Assembly (NCBI GenBank): GCA_947475245.1
Contig: CANJLW010000012.1
Coordinates: 52,876 to 116,875 of the forward strand
DNA from: Acetobacteraceae bacterium
GTDB taxonomy: Bacteria; Pseudomonadota; Alphaproteobacteria; Acetobacterales; Acetobacteraceae
Direction of reading: 5' to 3'
DNA length: 64,000 bases
Part shown: positions 16,388-24,980 of the stretch, one piece after another
Layout of the letters: every line of letters starts with the position of its first letter
Numbering within the stretch: position 1 is the stretch's first letter
Notes under the pieces: generated by a model
What the model saw: only the letters and a program-made list of their open reading frames with translations
Databases searched by the model: none
What the model was told of the DNA's origin: nothing
Made by a program: the position numbers and the translations under genes

Positions 16388-17752
16388 ATGAGACATACAA
16401 ATCTCTCCGTTCGTACTGACGTATGCGCCGAGCGCATCCGGCGGATAAACGCGATCGATGAACGTGGGCGCATCCTCAACGTTTCCGGTCTGGTCGTCGA
16501 TATCGGCGGCCTCGGGGGCAGGGCATTCGTCGGCGATCGGCTGAACCTGCATCTGCGCGACGGGCTGTCCGTGCCCGCGGAAATCATCGGATTCCGCGAC
16601 GGGATCGCGCAGGCCATGCCTTTTGCCGAAATCGATGGCATCGGACCGGGACATGCCGCGACCATCTCACGCGATCGCGGCGGGACTTTGGGCGTCTCCG
16701 ATGCCTGGTTCGGACGGACCGTCGATCCGCTCGGGCGGCCGATCGACGGCAAGGGCCCGCTGCGTTGGGATCGCACCGGTCTGCCGGTCCGACGCGCGCC
16801 GCCACCGGCCGTGCATCGTGCCCGCCTTGGGCCGGCAATCGATTTAGGCGTGCGCGCGCTCAATGCGTTCGCGACGTGTCGACAGGGGCAGCGTCTTGGA
16901 TTGTTCGCCGGTTCCGGTATCGGCAAATCGACGTTGCTGTCCATGTTGGTCCGTCACACCCGCTGTGACGCCGTCGTCCTTGCTCTGGTCGGCGAGCGGG
17001 GGCGGGAAGTGCGGGAATTCATCGACGATGAACTCGGCCCCGAAGGACTGAAGAAGTCCGTCGTCGTCGTGGCCACCTCCGACGCCCCGCCCTTGATGCG
17101 TCGGGACGCCGCTTACGCTGCGATGACGATTGCCGAATACCATCGTGAGAAAGGTCGTTCGGTTCTGCTGCTGATGGACAGCGTCACGCGGTTCTGCCTT
17201 GCCTTGCGAGAAATCGGTCTATCGGCCGGTGAACCTCCGGCCACGCGGGGTTATCCTCCGGGCGTATTTGCCGAATTGCCGCGCTTACTGGAACGCGCGG
17301 GGCCTGGCCTCGCGCGAGAGGATGGCGCTTCCGGTCAGATGACGGCGTTGTTTACCGTCCTGGTGGAGGGGGACGACCATAACGAACCGATAGCCGATGC
17401 CGTACGCGGCATTCTCGATGGTCACATAATCCTGGATCGGCGCATTGCCGATTCCGGGCGCTACCCGGCCATCGATGTGCTGAGGTCGTTGTCACGTGCC
17501 GCGTCAGGTTGCCTGACGCCCGACGATGCCGCGCTTGTCCGCCGAGCACGGGGGATTTTGGCGGTGTTTGCGGATATGGCGGATATGGTGCGGTTGGGTG
17601 CCTATCGCGAGGGTGCCGATCCGGCGGTCGATGAGGCTTTGCTCCTGGCCCCCCGCATCGAGGCGCTGCTGCGTCAGGACAGATTTGACGCGACCGGGCT
17701 CGTGGAAACCTTCGCATTGTTGCGGTCCGCGTTGGAGCACGATCATGGCTGA
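16388..17752 (+). CDS. fliI: Flagellar type III export ATPase FliI
   Basis: A 454-residue cytoplasmic ATPase of the F1-beta/type III secretion family that powers and organises export of flagellar rod, hook and filament subunits. Walker A, GSGIGKSTLL, is near residue 175; Walker B, VLLLMDSVTR, near 258. GERGREVREFIDDELG and GYPPGVFAELPRLLERAG are typical of FliI. The N-terminal domain includes the DPLGRPIDG segment. No other structural flagellar gene is present, so the main flagellar clusters must be elsewhere. The 3' end overlaps the fliJ-like start (ATG inside the last codons). Confidence 0.95.
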   Translation: MRHTNLSVRTDVCAERIRRINAIDERGRILNVSGLVVDIGGLGGRAFVGDRLNLHLRDGLSVPAEIIGFRDGIAQAMPFAEIDGIGPGHAATISRDRGGTLGVSDAWFGRTVDPLGRPIDGKGPLRWDRTGLPVRRAPPPAVHRARLGPAIDLGVRALNAFATCRQGQRLGLFAGSGIGKSTLLSMLVRHTRCDAVVLALVGERGREVREFIDDELGPEGLKKSVVVVATSDAPPLMRRDAAYAAMTIAEYHREKGRSVLLLMDSVTRFCLALREIGLSAGEPPATRGYPPGVFAELPRLLERAGPGLAREDGASGQMTALFTVLVEGDDHNEPIADAVRGILDGHIILDRRIADSGRYPAIDVLRSLSRAASGCLTPDDAALVRRARGILAVFADMADMVRLGAYREGADPAVDEALLLAPRIEALLRQDRFDATGLVETFALLRSALEHDHG

Positions 17753-18182
17753 TTTGCTGCGACGGCTCGCCCGTATCCGCAAGGTCGCACTGGATCGTGC
17801 CTGCCTGGCGCTGGCCGACTCGCAGCGGGCGGAGGATGCGGAACGCGCCGCGATCGTGGCCAGGGAAGCCGCGATGCGACGGGAGAACGAACTGATCATC
17901 GCGGGGCAGGGGGTGGACCGGGAGGAGCATCTGCGACTCCCGGTCGATGGGTTTGCGCCCTGGCGGCACCTTGCGCAGGCCAACTATCTGACTGGCTTGC
18001 AGCGGCACGACGAGGCATGTGCCCGCACGGAAGCTGCCCGAGCGGGCGTGGCGGAACAGCGTAAAGCGGTGGAGGCGGTGCAAACCTTGGTGTCAGAGGC
18101 AGAGGAAGCGCGTGCCGCCGAAGCATTACGGCGGGCACAAGCGGCACTTGAGGACACGGTGCGTCCCCGCCGACGACCCTGA
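17745..18182 (+). CDS. fliJ: FliJ-like flagellar export chaperone
   Basis: A 145-residue, almost entirely helical, Arg/Ala/Glu-rich protein. Heptad-type repeats over residues 1-60 and 85-140 predict an antiparallel coiled coil, as in FliJ, YscO and the F1 gamma subunit. FliJ binds the FliI hexamer and FlhA and escorts export chaperones. Sequence conservation of FliJ is low, so the call rests on length, coiled-coil character and an 8-base overlap with fliI, the usual arrangement. A mid-protein motif GFAPWRHLAQANYL is not a recognised FliJ feature. Confidence 0.7.
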   Translation: MADLLRRLARIRKVALDRACLALADSQRAEDAERAAIVAREAAMRRENELIIAGQGVDREEHLRLPVDGFAPWRHLAQANYLTGLQRHDEACARTEAARAGVAEQRKAVEAVQTLVSEAEEARAAEALRRAQAALEDTVRPRRRP

Positions 18183-18258
18183 TATGCGAGACCGCCCTGG
18201 AAACGAGGGGCGCCTCTGTGCTTTATCCCCTGCACACTCGCTGAAGGGACTGAACAAC

Positions 18259-19569
18259 GTGCGCATCGCGATGATCGGCGGCGGTTATGTCGGGCTGGTT
18301 TCTGGCGCCTGCTTCGCCGAATTCGGCACCGAGGTTACGGTTGTGGAGGCCGACAGCCATAAACTGGCCGCGCTTCGTGAAGGCCGGATGCCAATCTACG
18401 AGCCGGGCCTGGAAAATCTGGTGGCGGAGAACGTAAAGGCGGGCCGACTGACGTTTACCGGTGACCTCGCCGAGGGCATCCAGGGGGCAGAGGCCATTTT
18501 TATTGCCGTCGGCACGCCGACCCGCCGCGGCGACGGCCATGCCGATCTGACCTACGTATACGCTGCGGCGGAGCAGGTGGCACGCGCGATGACCGGCTAT
18601 GCGGTCATCGTCACGAAATCCACCGTGCCTGTTGGTACCGGTCGACGGATCGCAGAGATCGCGCGTTCTGTCCGCCCCGATCTGGAATTCGACGTTGCCT
18701 CCAACCCGGAATTTCTGCGGGAAGGCAACGCGATCGGTGACTTCATGCGACCGGACCGCGTGGTTATTGGCGCGGAGGCCGATCGCGCGCGCGATGTGCT
18801 GCGGCGGCTTTATCGGCCGCTATACCTGATCGAGGCACCCATCGTGTTCACCGGCATCGAAACCGCTGAACTGACGAAATACGCCGCGAACGCTTTTCTG
18901 GCGATGAAGGTGACCTTTATCAACGAGATGGCCGATCTGTGCGAGAAGGTCGGCGCGGACGTGCACGATGTCGCGCGCGGGATAGGGCTGGATGGCCGGA
19001 TCGGGCGGAAATTCTTGCACCCCGGGCCGGGTTACGGCGGTTCCTGCTTCCCGAAAGACACGCTGGCGCTGGTTCGCACAGCCCAGGATTACGGTGCTCC
19101 GTCGCGCCTCGTGGAAGCGACGGTCGCGGTGAACGACGCCCGGAAATCCAGCATGGCTATGCGCGTGATCGCCGCCTGCGGCGGATCAGTGCGAGGCAAG
19201 ACAATCGGTGTGCTAGGGTTAACGTTCAAGCCGGAAACCGACGACATGCGCGATGCCCCGGCGCTATCCATTTTGTCTCGTCTGGCGGGCGATGGCGCGA
19301 TCATTCGTGCCTATGACCCGGAAGGCATGGAGCAGGCAAAACCCCTGTTGCCGTCGAACATCGTGTATTGCCGGGATGCTCTCGACGCCGCCGCCGGGGC
19401 CGATGCGTTGGTCCTTATCACCGAGTGGAACGAGTTTCGGGCGCTTGCGCCGGAGCGGATGCTGAAGGACATGAAGGGCAAGGTCATGATCGACCTGCGC
19501 AATGTCTACGATCCCGCGGCAATGCGCGCCGCCGGCTTTGAATATCACGGAATTGGCCGTCCCGGTTAA
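18259..19569 (+). CDS. ugd: UDP-glucose 6-dehydrogenase
   Basis: A 436-residue NAD-dependent enzyme making UDP-glucuronate from UDP-glucose, the donor for acidic exopolysaccharide or capsule. The N-terminal Rossmann motif is IGGGYVGLVSGACFAEFG. TKSTVPVGTG and SNPEFLREGNAI are family landmarks. The Lys in ETAELTKYAANAFLA and the catalytic Cys in GYGGSCFPKD (near residue 262) are intact. A GTG at 18259 (VRIAMIGGG) with AAGGGA upstream is chosen; the longer frame overlaps fliJ. Followed 36 bases later by a glycosyltransferase, so it probably supplies sugar nucleotide to the genes through 24.1 kb. Confidence 0.95.
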   Translation: MRIAMIGGGYVGLVSGACFAEFGTEVTVVEADSHKLAALREGRMPIYEPGLENLVAENVKAGRLTFTGDLAEGIQGAEAIFIAVGTPTRRGDGHADLTYVYAAAEQVARAMTGYAVIVTKSTVPVGTGRRIAEIARSVRPDLEFDVASNPEFLREGNAIGDFMRPDRVVIGAEADRARDVLRRLYRPLYLIEAPIVFTGIETAELTKYAANAFLAMKVTFINEMADLCEKVGADVHDVARGIGLDGRIGRKFLHPGPGYGGSCFPKDTLALVRTAQDYGAPSRLVEATVAVNDARKSSMAMRVIAACGGSVRGKTIGVLGLTFKPETDDMRDAPALSILSRLAGDGAIIRAYDPEGMEQAKPLLPSNIVYCRDALDAAAGADALVLITEWNEFRALAPERMLKDMKGKVMIDLRNVYDPAAMRAAGFEYHGIGRPG

Positions 19570-19604
19570 GCCTTCGTCAATCCTCCCCAGGCTAACGTCT
19601 GGGG

Positions 19605-20558
19605 ATGGAGCTGACCGTTTGCATTTGTACGTATAATCGACCGGACTATGTCGCGGACTGCCTTACGGGGTTGCGGCAACAATCCGTCCCTGACCCTCAA
19701 TACCGGGTTGTCCTCGTCGACAGTGGTTCCCCCGATCCTGCTCGGCTTGCTCTGCATGAGCTGGCGTCCGCATTCGACATTGCCCTGATCCGGGTTGACC
19801 GCCCCGGCGTCAGCGCCGCGCGCAATGCCGGTGCACGGTGGGCGGGGCAGGGATACATCGCCTATATCGACGATGATGCCGTGCCCGCATCCGATTGGGT
19901 GGAACGGATATTCGATGCGTTGTCTGAGCCGGACGGGCCGCCCACCGTGATTGGCGGTCGCATCCTTCCGTCCTGGGAAGCGCCTCTGCCGAACTGGTGG
20001 CCGCCGTCGCTGCGTGGGGTGCTGTCGATTATCGAGCATGAAGGGTTCGGCACCTACCGGACCAGCGAGTTACCGGCGGGGCTGGAACCCTATGCCGCGA
20101 ACCTTATCGTTGCGGTGGAGCCGCTGTTGGCGATCGGCGGGTTTGGTCAGGCCGTCGGCCGCTATGGCGACGCGCTGTTATCCGATGAAGAGGTCCAGGT
20201 CGCCTGGGCCTTGCAAAATCGCGGCGAACGGGTCGTGTATGACTCGCGGATCGTCGTCCATCACCAAATCCAGGCGCGCCGGCTTAATGCTGCCTGGCTG
20301 TTGTCACGGCTGTACTGGCAGGGGGCATCGACAGTCCTGACCAGGATGTTGTTGCGGGATGGCCATCGCGTGTGGCGCGAGTTGCCGCGACGTATCGGGG
20401 TTCTGATATTGTGCGCGCCTTTTGCGCTGATCCCGCGTCGTTGGACCTGGATGATCGCTCCTCGCTGGCGGTTTGCCTACGCAGCGGGATTCGTCCGCGC
20501 CGCTTTGGGATGGAGGGCAGCACGTTCGGCGTCGATGCTGGCCGGACGAACAAAATGA
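19605..20558 (+). CDS. Family 2 glycosyltransferase
   Basis: A 317-residue GT-A fold enzyme. It opens with the nucleotide-binding strand TVCICTYNRPDY, has GVSAARNAGARWA, and the metal-binding triple aspartate AYIDDDAVPASDW near residue 88. The acceptor-side motif LLSDEEVQVAWALQNRGER follows near residue 190. The C-terminal 90 residues hold a hydrophobic stretch (IGVLILCAPFALIPRR) likely to contact the membrane. It transfers a sugar to a lipid-linked oligosaccharide. ATGA overlap with the next gene indicates an operon with the pyruvyltransferase-like protein. Confidence 0.9.
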   Translation: MELTVCICTYNRPDYVADCLTGLRQQSVPDPQYRVVLVDSGSPDPARLALHELASAFDIALIRVDRPGVSAARNAGARWAGQGYIAYIDDDAVPASDWVERIFDALSEPDGPPTVIGGRILPSWEAPLPNWWPPSLRGVLSIIEHEGFGTYRTSELPAGLEPYAANLIVAVEPLLAIGGFGQAVGRYGDALLSDEEVQVAWALQNRGERVVYDSRIVVHHQIQARRLNAAWLLSRLYWQGASTVLTRMLLRDGHRVWRELPRRIGVLILCAPFALIPRRWTWMIAPRWRFAYAAGFVRAALGWRAARSASMLAGRTK

Positions 20559-21481
20559 TCCTGTATCGCTGGCAGGGCGGCACCAAAAATTTCGGCGATG
20601 AGTTGAACACGGTGCTTTGGCCCAGATTATTGCCGGACTTTTTCGATGACGACCCGGCCCAGCGGTTTCTTGGCATCGGTTCGATCCTGGATAGTCGTCA
20701 TGCGGGACCGGCGATCAAGCTCGTCGCGGGGGCGGGGTTTGGTGGTTATGAGGCTCCCGCGCGAATTGACCGCACCTGGTCGATCGGATGGGTGCGCGGC
20801 CCCTGGACGGCCCGCACGCTTGCGGTGGAGCAAAGATTGGGACTGGGGGACCCGGCGTCGCTGCTGCCGTTGATCAATCTCGCGCGTGACGGGGCCGGAC
20901 GAGCGGTTGGGTTCATGCCGCACTTTGAAAGCGCCCAGCGCGGCCATTGGATCGAAGCGACGCAAGCCGCCGGCGTCGTCCTGATCGACCCCCGAGGCGA
21001 CCCGCTGCGGGTCGTTGAGGCCATCCTGAATTGTCGGGTTCTGCTGTCGGAGGCACTGCACGGTGTCATCGTCGCCGATGCTTTCCGTGTTCCATGGGTG
21101 GCATTGGAACCCTTGGTGGCTATTCACCGGTTCAAATGGTTGGACTGGGCGCAAAGCATGGAACTGTCCCTAGTCTTTCGTTCCTTACGCGCGTCGTCCG
21201 CGCTCGAATGGGTAAACGCGTCCGGGATGTCACGGCGACATTCGGGGCGGGCGTTGATCGATCGCCATGCGGCACTGTTGCGCGCGGTCGGACGACACGG
21301 GTTGATCGAACGGGCCGCGTCGCAATTGCGGATGATCGCCCGTGCCGAACCGCAGCTCTCGCACCCGCTTGTGCTGACGCGCGCGCAGCAGCAAATGATG
21401 GATGGGTTGAACGCGCTCTGTCGACGCCACGCCGGATCGTACTTGCGCGCACCTGTCGTTTCCGCCTACCACGCAGCCTAA
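20555..21481 (+). CDS. Polysaccharide pyruvyltransferase family protein
   Basis: A 308-residue protein whose N-terminus (ILYRWQGGTKNFGDELN) matches the NFGDEL signature of polysaccharide pyruvyltransferases (ExoV/CsaB). These add ketal-pyruvate from PEP to exopolysaccharide sugars or act as related glycosyl-type enzymes. Other landmarks are GWVRGPWTART, GDPASLLPLI, and the acceptor-domain segment LLSEALHGVIVADAFRVPW, all typical for the family. Together with Ugd it suggests an acidic polymer. The start overlaps the stop of the preceding glycosyltransferase. The C-terminal 90 residues are not conserved enough to interpret. Confidence 0.85.
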   Translation: MILYRWQGGTKNFGDELNTVLWPRLLPDFFDDDPAQRFLGIGSILDSRHAGPAIKLVAGAGFGGYEAPARIDRTWSIGWVRGPWTARTLAVEQRLGLGDPASLLPLINLARDGAGRAVGFMPHFESAQRGHWIEATQAAGVVLIDPRGDPLRVVEAILNCRVLLSEALHGVIVADAFRVPWVALEPLVAIHRFKWLDWAQSMELSLVFRSLRASSALEWVNASGMSRRHSGRALIDRHAALLRAVGRHGLIERAASQLRMIARAEPQLSHPLVLTRAQQQMMDGLNALCRRHAGSYLRAPVVSAYHAA

Positions 21482-21538
21482 ATCGGCTGCCGGCCAGACG
21501 GCTCCGCCGCCTCTTTCTCGCGGGAGCGATCGCCGTCG

Positions 21539-23227
21539 ATGCCATCCATACTCAACGCGCCTTCTGCCGATCTGTTGCAGGCAATCCCCTTATCCGCGCG
21601 GGTGATTTTGGATGTCGGTTGTGGCGACGGCGGTATGGGCGCGGCCTATCTGGCGATGAATCCCACGGCGCGTTACCTCGGTATTGAGAAGGACCCGGCG
21701 GTCGCCGAGATCGCCAGTGAGCATCTGACTGAAGTTGCCGTTGTCGACGTCGAGACGACGCCGATCCCATTTGCATTGCCGAACGGGGTCGACTGCATCG
21801 TCTACACCGCCATTCTCGAACAACTGCGCGATCCCTGGGCGGTACTGCGACGCCATGCCGAAATCCTGGCACCGAACGGGATGATGTTGCTGTGCCTGCC
21901 TAATCTGGAGCACTGGAGCTTTGTCGAGCGCCTGTTGCGAGGCACATGGGATTATGCCGAGTCCGGCCTGCTCGACCAGGCGCACTTGCGTTGGTTTACG
22001 TTCGAGACAACCCGACGGGCCCTGCTGGACCTCGGTCTGGTCCCCTGCGATGTCCGACCGAGGGTTTTCGACGGTGAACACGCGGCGCAATTCGCGGACG
22101 CGTTGATGCCAGGTTTGGCGGCACTTGGGATCGAACGGGACGATTTTCTCCGTCGCAGCCAGCCTCTGCAATACATTTGGCGCGTCCGAAAGTTGCCGCG
22201 TGAGCCGATCACGGTGGGCGGCAACATGCTGAACCCGGTCGGTGGTGTGTCGCATGTCCGGGTCATTCAACCGATCCAGGCTATCGGGACAGAGCCGATG
22301 GTCGCCATCAATCTGTCCGGGCGCTTCGAGACCGCTCCGGCAACGGACGGGCATCCGCGCATTTTCATCCTGCATCGACCAATCTTGTTCGGAGAGGAGG
22401 GGCGCGCGCTGTTGCGCACCTTGATGGATGCGGGATGGCTGATCATTACTGAATACGATGATAACCCCGATTATTTCCAGGTCATGCAGGGGGATGCGGA
22501 GCTGACGTTCCTGGGTGTGCATGCGGTACAAACCAGTACGCCCGCTCTGGCGGAGGTATTGCGCCGTCGCAATCCGGAGATCGCGGTTTTTCCGAACGCG
22601 GTCGCCACCTTACCGCCGGTTCGAAATTTCGCCGATCCCGACGTGTTGACGCTGTTTTTCGGCGCGCTGAACCGGGAACAGGATTGGCATGAGCTGGTTC
22701 CCATCATCAACGATATCGCCGCGCGTGTCGGTCCTCGGCTGCGGTTTCAGGTACTGCATGACGAGGGGTTCTTTCATGCGCTGACGTCGCCGCACAAGAC
22801 GTTTACGCCGCTGTGCGATTACGAAACCTACCTGAGGTTGCTGGGCGAGGCCGAGATTTCGTTCATGCCGCTGTCCGATAACGGCTTCAATCGAGCTAAA
22901 TCCGATCTGAAGTTTATCGAGGCCGCGTCCTGTCGGGTTGCGTCCTTATCAAGCACTGTTGTTTATGGCGATAGTATCGATGACGGACGAACGGGGTTGC
23001 TCTTTCGCGACCCGGTGGAATTTCGTGCTCAACTGACGCGTTTGGTTGAAGAACCCGGATTGGCTCGGGCACTGGGCGATGCGGCACGCGCTTACGTAAG
23101 CGCGGAGCGCATGCTGGCCTATCAAGTTGCGCCTCGTCTTGCCTGGTACCGCTCGCTTTGGCTTCGGCGGGAGGCACTGACCGTCGCGCTGCGCGATCGG
23201 GTAATAGACCGTTTGTCCCGAGATTGA
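21539..23227 (+). CDS. Methyltransferase-glycosyltransferase fusion protein
   Basis: A 562-residue two-domain enzyme. Residues about 1-200 are a class I SAM-dependent methyltransferase: motif I VILDVGCGDGGMG, YLGIEKDP, and the post-motif LPNLEHWSFVERLLRG with LRWFTFETTRRALLDLG, like MetW/UbiG-type sugar or lipid methyltransferases. Residues about 260-540 are a GT-B-like glycosyltransferase half (IFILHRPILFGEEGRALL, LTLFFGALNREQDW, and SDLKFIEAASCRVASL, a donor-site element of the GT4/DUF3880 type). One polypeptide could thus add and methylate a sugar, for example to cap or regulate chain length. The next gene's ATG overlaps its stop by one base. Confidence 0.85.
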   Translation: MPSILNAPSADLLQAIPLSARVILDVGCGDGGMGAAYLAMNPTARYLGIEKDPAVAEIASEHLTEVAVVDVETTPIPFALPNGVDCIVYTAILEQLRDPWAVLRRHAEILAPNGMMLLCLPNLEHWSFVERLLRGTWDYAESGLLDQAHLRWFTFETTRRALLDLGLVPCDVRPRVFDGEHAAQFADALMPGLAALGIERDDFLRRSQPLQYIWRVRKLPREPITVGGNMLNPVGGVSHVRVIQPIQAIGTEPMVAINLSGRFETAPATDGHPRIFILHRPILFGEEGRALLRTLMDAGWLIITEYDDNPDYFQVMQGDAELTFLGVHAVQTSTPALAEVLRRRNPEIAVFPNAVATLPPVRNFADPDVLTLFFGALNREQDWHELVPIINDIAARVGPRLRFQVLHDEGFFHALTSPHKTFTPLCDYETYLRLLGEAEISFMPLSDNGFNRAKSDLKFIEAASCRVASLSSTVVYGDSIDDGRTGLLFRDPVEFRAQLTRLVEEPGLARALGDAARAYVSAERMLAYQVAPRLAWYRSLWLRREALTVALRDRVIDRLSRD

Positions 23228-24084
23228 TGCGCAATCAGGTGTCACCCATGAGTCATCCGCAGCATGTTCGGCAATACGGCGCGCCGAGGCCACGTCTGTG
23301 TCTGGCAACGAGCTATACTTCGGATTACGCCGATATCGGCTCTTACTGTGCCATGACGCTGCATCTGTATGCGGCACGCTGGGGTTACGGAGTGCATGTC
23401 GTTACAGACGTGACCCTTGACCGACCGCCGGCCTGGCACCGGGTGCGACTGATCCCTGAACTGTTCGACCAAGGCTATGAGTTCGTGTTCTGGTTGGATG
23501 CCGATGCACTGCTGCAGCGCTTCGACGTGGATATTCTGACCGAGGTTCGAGATGGCAAGGACCTTTATATGGTCGCGCACGACCATCCCAGTTACGCGAT
23601 TTCACAGGTTCCGAACACCGGCGTGATGTTGGTGCGCAATACAGACTGGACGCGCGACCTGTTTGACCGGCTTTGGGGCATGACCGAGTACGAAAACCAT
23701 ATGTGGTGGGAAAACGCCGCCATGATCGATCTGCTGGGATACCGGAACCTGCTGGGCGACCATCCTTTTGCCCCCGATGCCGCGATGATGGCGCGCACTC
23801 GGTTTCTCCACGACGGCTGGAATCATATTCCGTCCATATCCGATGTCGAAATGCCGATCATCCGACATTACGCCGGGCATTCCAACGAAGTACGTCGCGA
23901 AAAGCTGCCGCGAGACGCCGCCGCGGCTTTCCGGGACACGTTAACCGACGTGGGTGCGGAGACGGCGGATCGGTTGCGCGAACGCGTCCTTGCCCTGCAA
24001 ACCGATCTCGATGCCCTGAAGAATTCGCGGTCCTGGCGACTGACCGCGCCGCTGCGTCGGATGTTGGGTGTGATCGGGCAATAG
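23227..24084 (+). CDS. Glycosyltransferase with DxD motif (galactosyltransferase GMA12/MNN10-like)
   Basis: A 285-residue GT-A type transferase. The metal-binding DxD is WLDADALL near residue 91, preceded by LFDQGYEFVF. The segment PNTGVMLVRNTDWTRDLFDRLW followed by WWENAAMIDLL resembles the GT34 (GMA12/MNN10) and related galactosyltransferase families. The C-terminus ends NSRSWRLTAPLRRMLG, a tail common on polysaccharide-locus transferases. The start at 23227 overlaps the previous stop (TGATG), giving translational coupling; ATG 23248 with CAGGTG upstream is an alternative. It is the last gene of the polysaccharide operon; its stop abuts the stop of a convergent dioxygenase with no spacer. 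Confidence 0.82.
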   Translation: MRNQVSPMSHPQHVRQYGAPRPRLCLATSYTSDYADIGSYCAMTLHLYAARWGYGVHVVTDVTLDRPPAWHRVRLIPELFDQGYEFVFWLDADALLQRFDVDILTEVRDGKDLYMVAHDHPSYAISQVPNTGVMLVRNTDWTRDLFDRLWGMTEYENHMWWENAAMIDLLGYRNLLGDHPFAPDAAMMARTRFLHDGWNHIPSISDVEMPIIRHYAGHSNEVRREKLPRDAAAAFRDTLTDVGAETADRLRERVLALQTDLDALKNSRSWRLTAPLRRMLGVIGQ

Positions 24085-24969
24085 TCAGGCGGCGAGTTGT
24101 TCGACCGTCACCTGATCGCCTGCGATGGTCGTGCGGCGCATGTCCCGGATTTGGGTTTCGTCGAAGCGCGTGACGCGGTGCATCGTTTGCCGATTGTCCC
24201 AAATGACCAGGTCGTACTGCTTCCACTGATGGGAGTAGGTGAATGACGGCCGCGTCGCATGCTCCGTCAGGTCACGGATGAAGGCGCGGGCTTCGGGGAC
24301 CGGCCAGCCGACGATCGTGCCGATATGTGACGACAGGAACAGGGATTTGCGCCCCGTGACGGGATGCGTCCGCACCAGACGTTGGCGAACCGGCTTGAAC
24401 ATGGCCAGTTCCTCGGCGCTGAGGTCGGTAAAGCCGAGCGTACCGCGGGAGTGGATGAGCGAGTGTTCGCAGACGAGGTTTTCGATCTCGGTCTTGGTAC
24501 CGGCATCCAGCGCGTCATAGGCGGCCCGCATGTCGGCGAATTCGGTCCGTCCGCCATGATCGACCACGACGCGCCCGGACAGGAGCGAGTATTTCGCGGG
24601 GATGGCACGATACGAACTGTCGGAATGCCAAAGACGATTGCCGAGATTGAACATCCTGCGCCGGTCGTCGCGGGCGAAGGGCTTGTTGTTGGCATCGAGA
24701 TTGGAGACGTCGGCCATTTCGACGTCCAGCCGTCGGTCCGCTGCTTTCGTGACGTTGCCGCCGGCGGTGTTTTCCAGCGCGCCGAAGTTGCGGCTGAAGG
24801 CTTTCTGCTGCTCATCCGTCAGTGCCTGGTCATGAAAGACCAGCACGGCGTCGCGATCCAATCCGGCTTCCAAAATCGCGACCTGTTCGGCGGTCAGAGG
24901 ACGCGTGATGTCGATGCCGGAGACGTCTCCGACAAAGATATCGGTCAACCGGTTGATTGTGATGGGCAT
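24085..24969 (-). CDS. TfdA-like 2-oxoglutarate dioxygenase, copy 1 (last of four)
   Basis: A 294-residue Fe(II)/2-oxoglutarate dioxygenase of the TauD/TfdA family. The facial triad is present: His115 and Asp117 in LWHSDSSYR, and the distal His in NRQTMHRVTRFD near residue 260, with the 2OG-binding Arg in RDMRRTT. The LVFHDQALTDEQQKAFSRNFG and GRTEFADMRAAYDALD segments track TfdA, the 2,4-dichlorophenoxyacetate dioxygenase, closely, more so than taurine dioxygenase. It probably oxidatively cleaves an ether, ester or amine side chain of an aryloxy or alkyl acid. It is the downstream end of a four-gene operon of paralogs with 11-base spacing to copy 2. Natural substrate unknown. Confidence 0.9.
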   Translation of the reverse strand: MPITINRLTDIFVGDVSGIDITRPLTAEQVAILEAGLDRDAVLVFHDQALTDEQQKAFSRNFGALENTAGGNVTKAADRRLDVEMADVSNLDANNKPFARDDRRRMFNLGNRLWHSDSSYRAIPAKYSLLSGRVVVDHGGRTEFADMRAAYDALDAGTKTEIENLVCEHSLIHSRGTLGFTDLSAEELAMFKPVRQRLVRTHPVTGRKSLFLSSHIGTIVGWPVPEARAFIRDLTEHATRPSFTYSHQWKQYDLVIWDNRQTMHRVTRFDETQIRDMRRTTIAGDQVTVEQLAA

Positions 24970-24980
24970 CGGATGTCCTT

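Noticed and set aside
16370..16388. Full CtrA-binding site TTAA-N7-TTAA upstream of fliI
   Set aside because: Only half-sites are visible (for example TTAAC on the minus strand); spacing does not fit.
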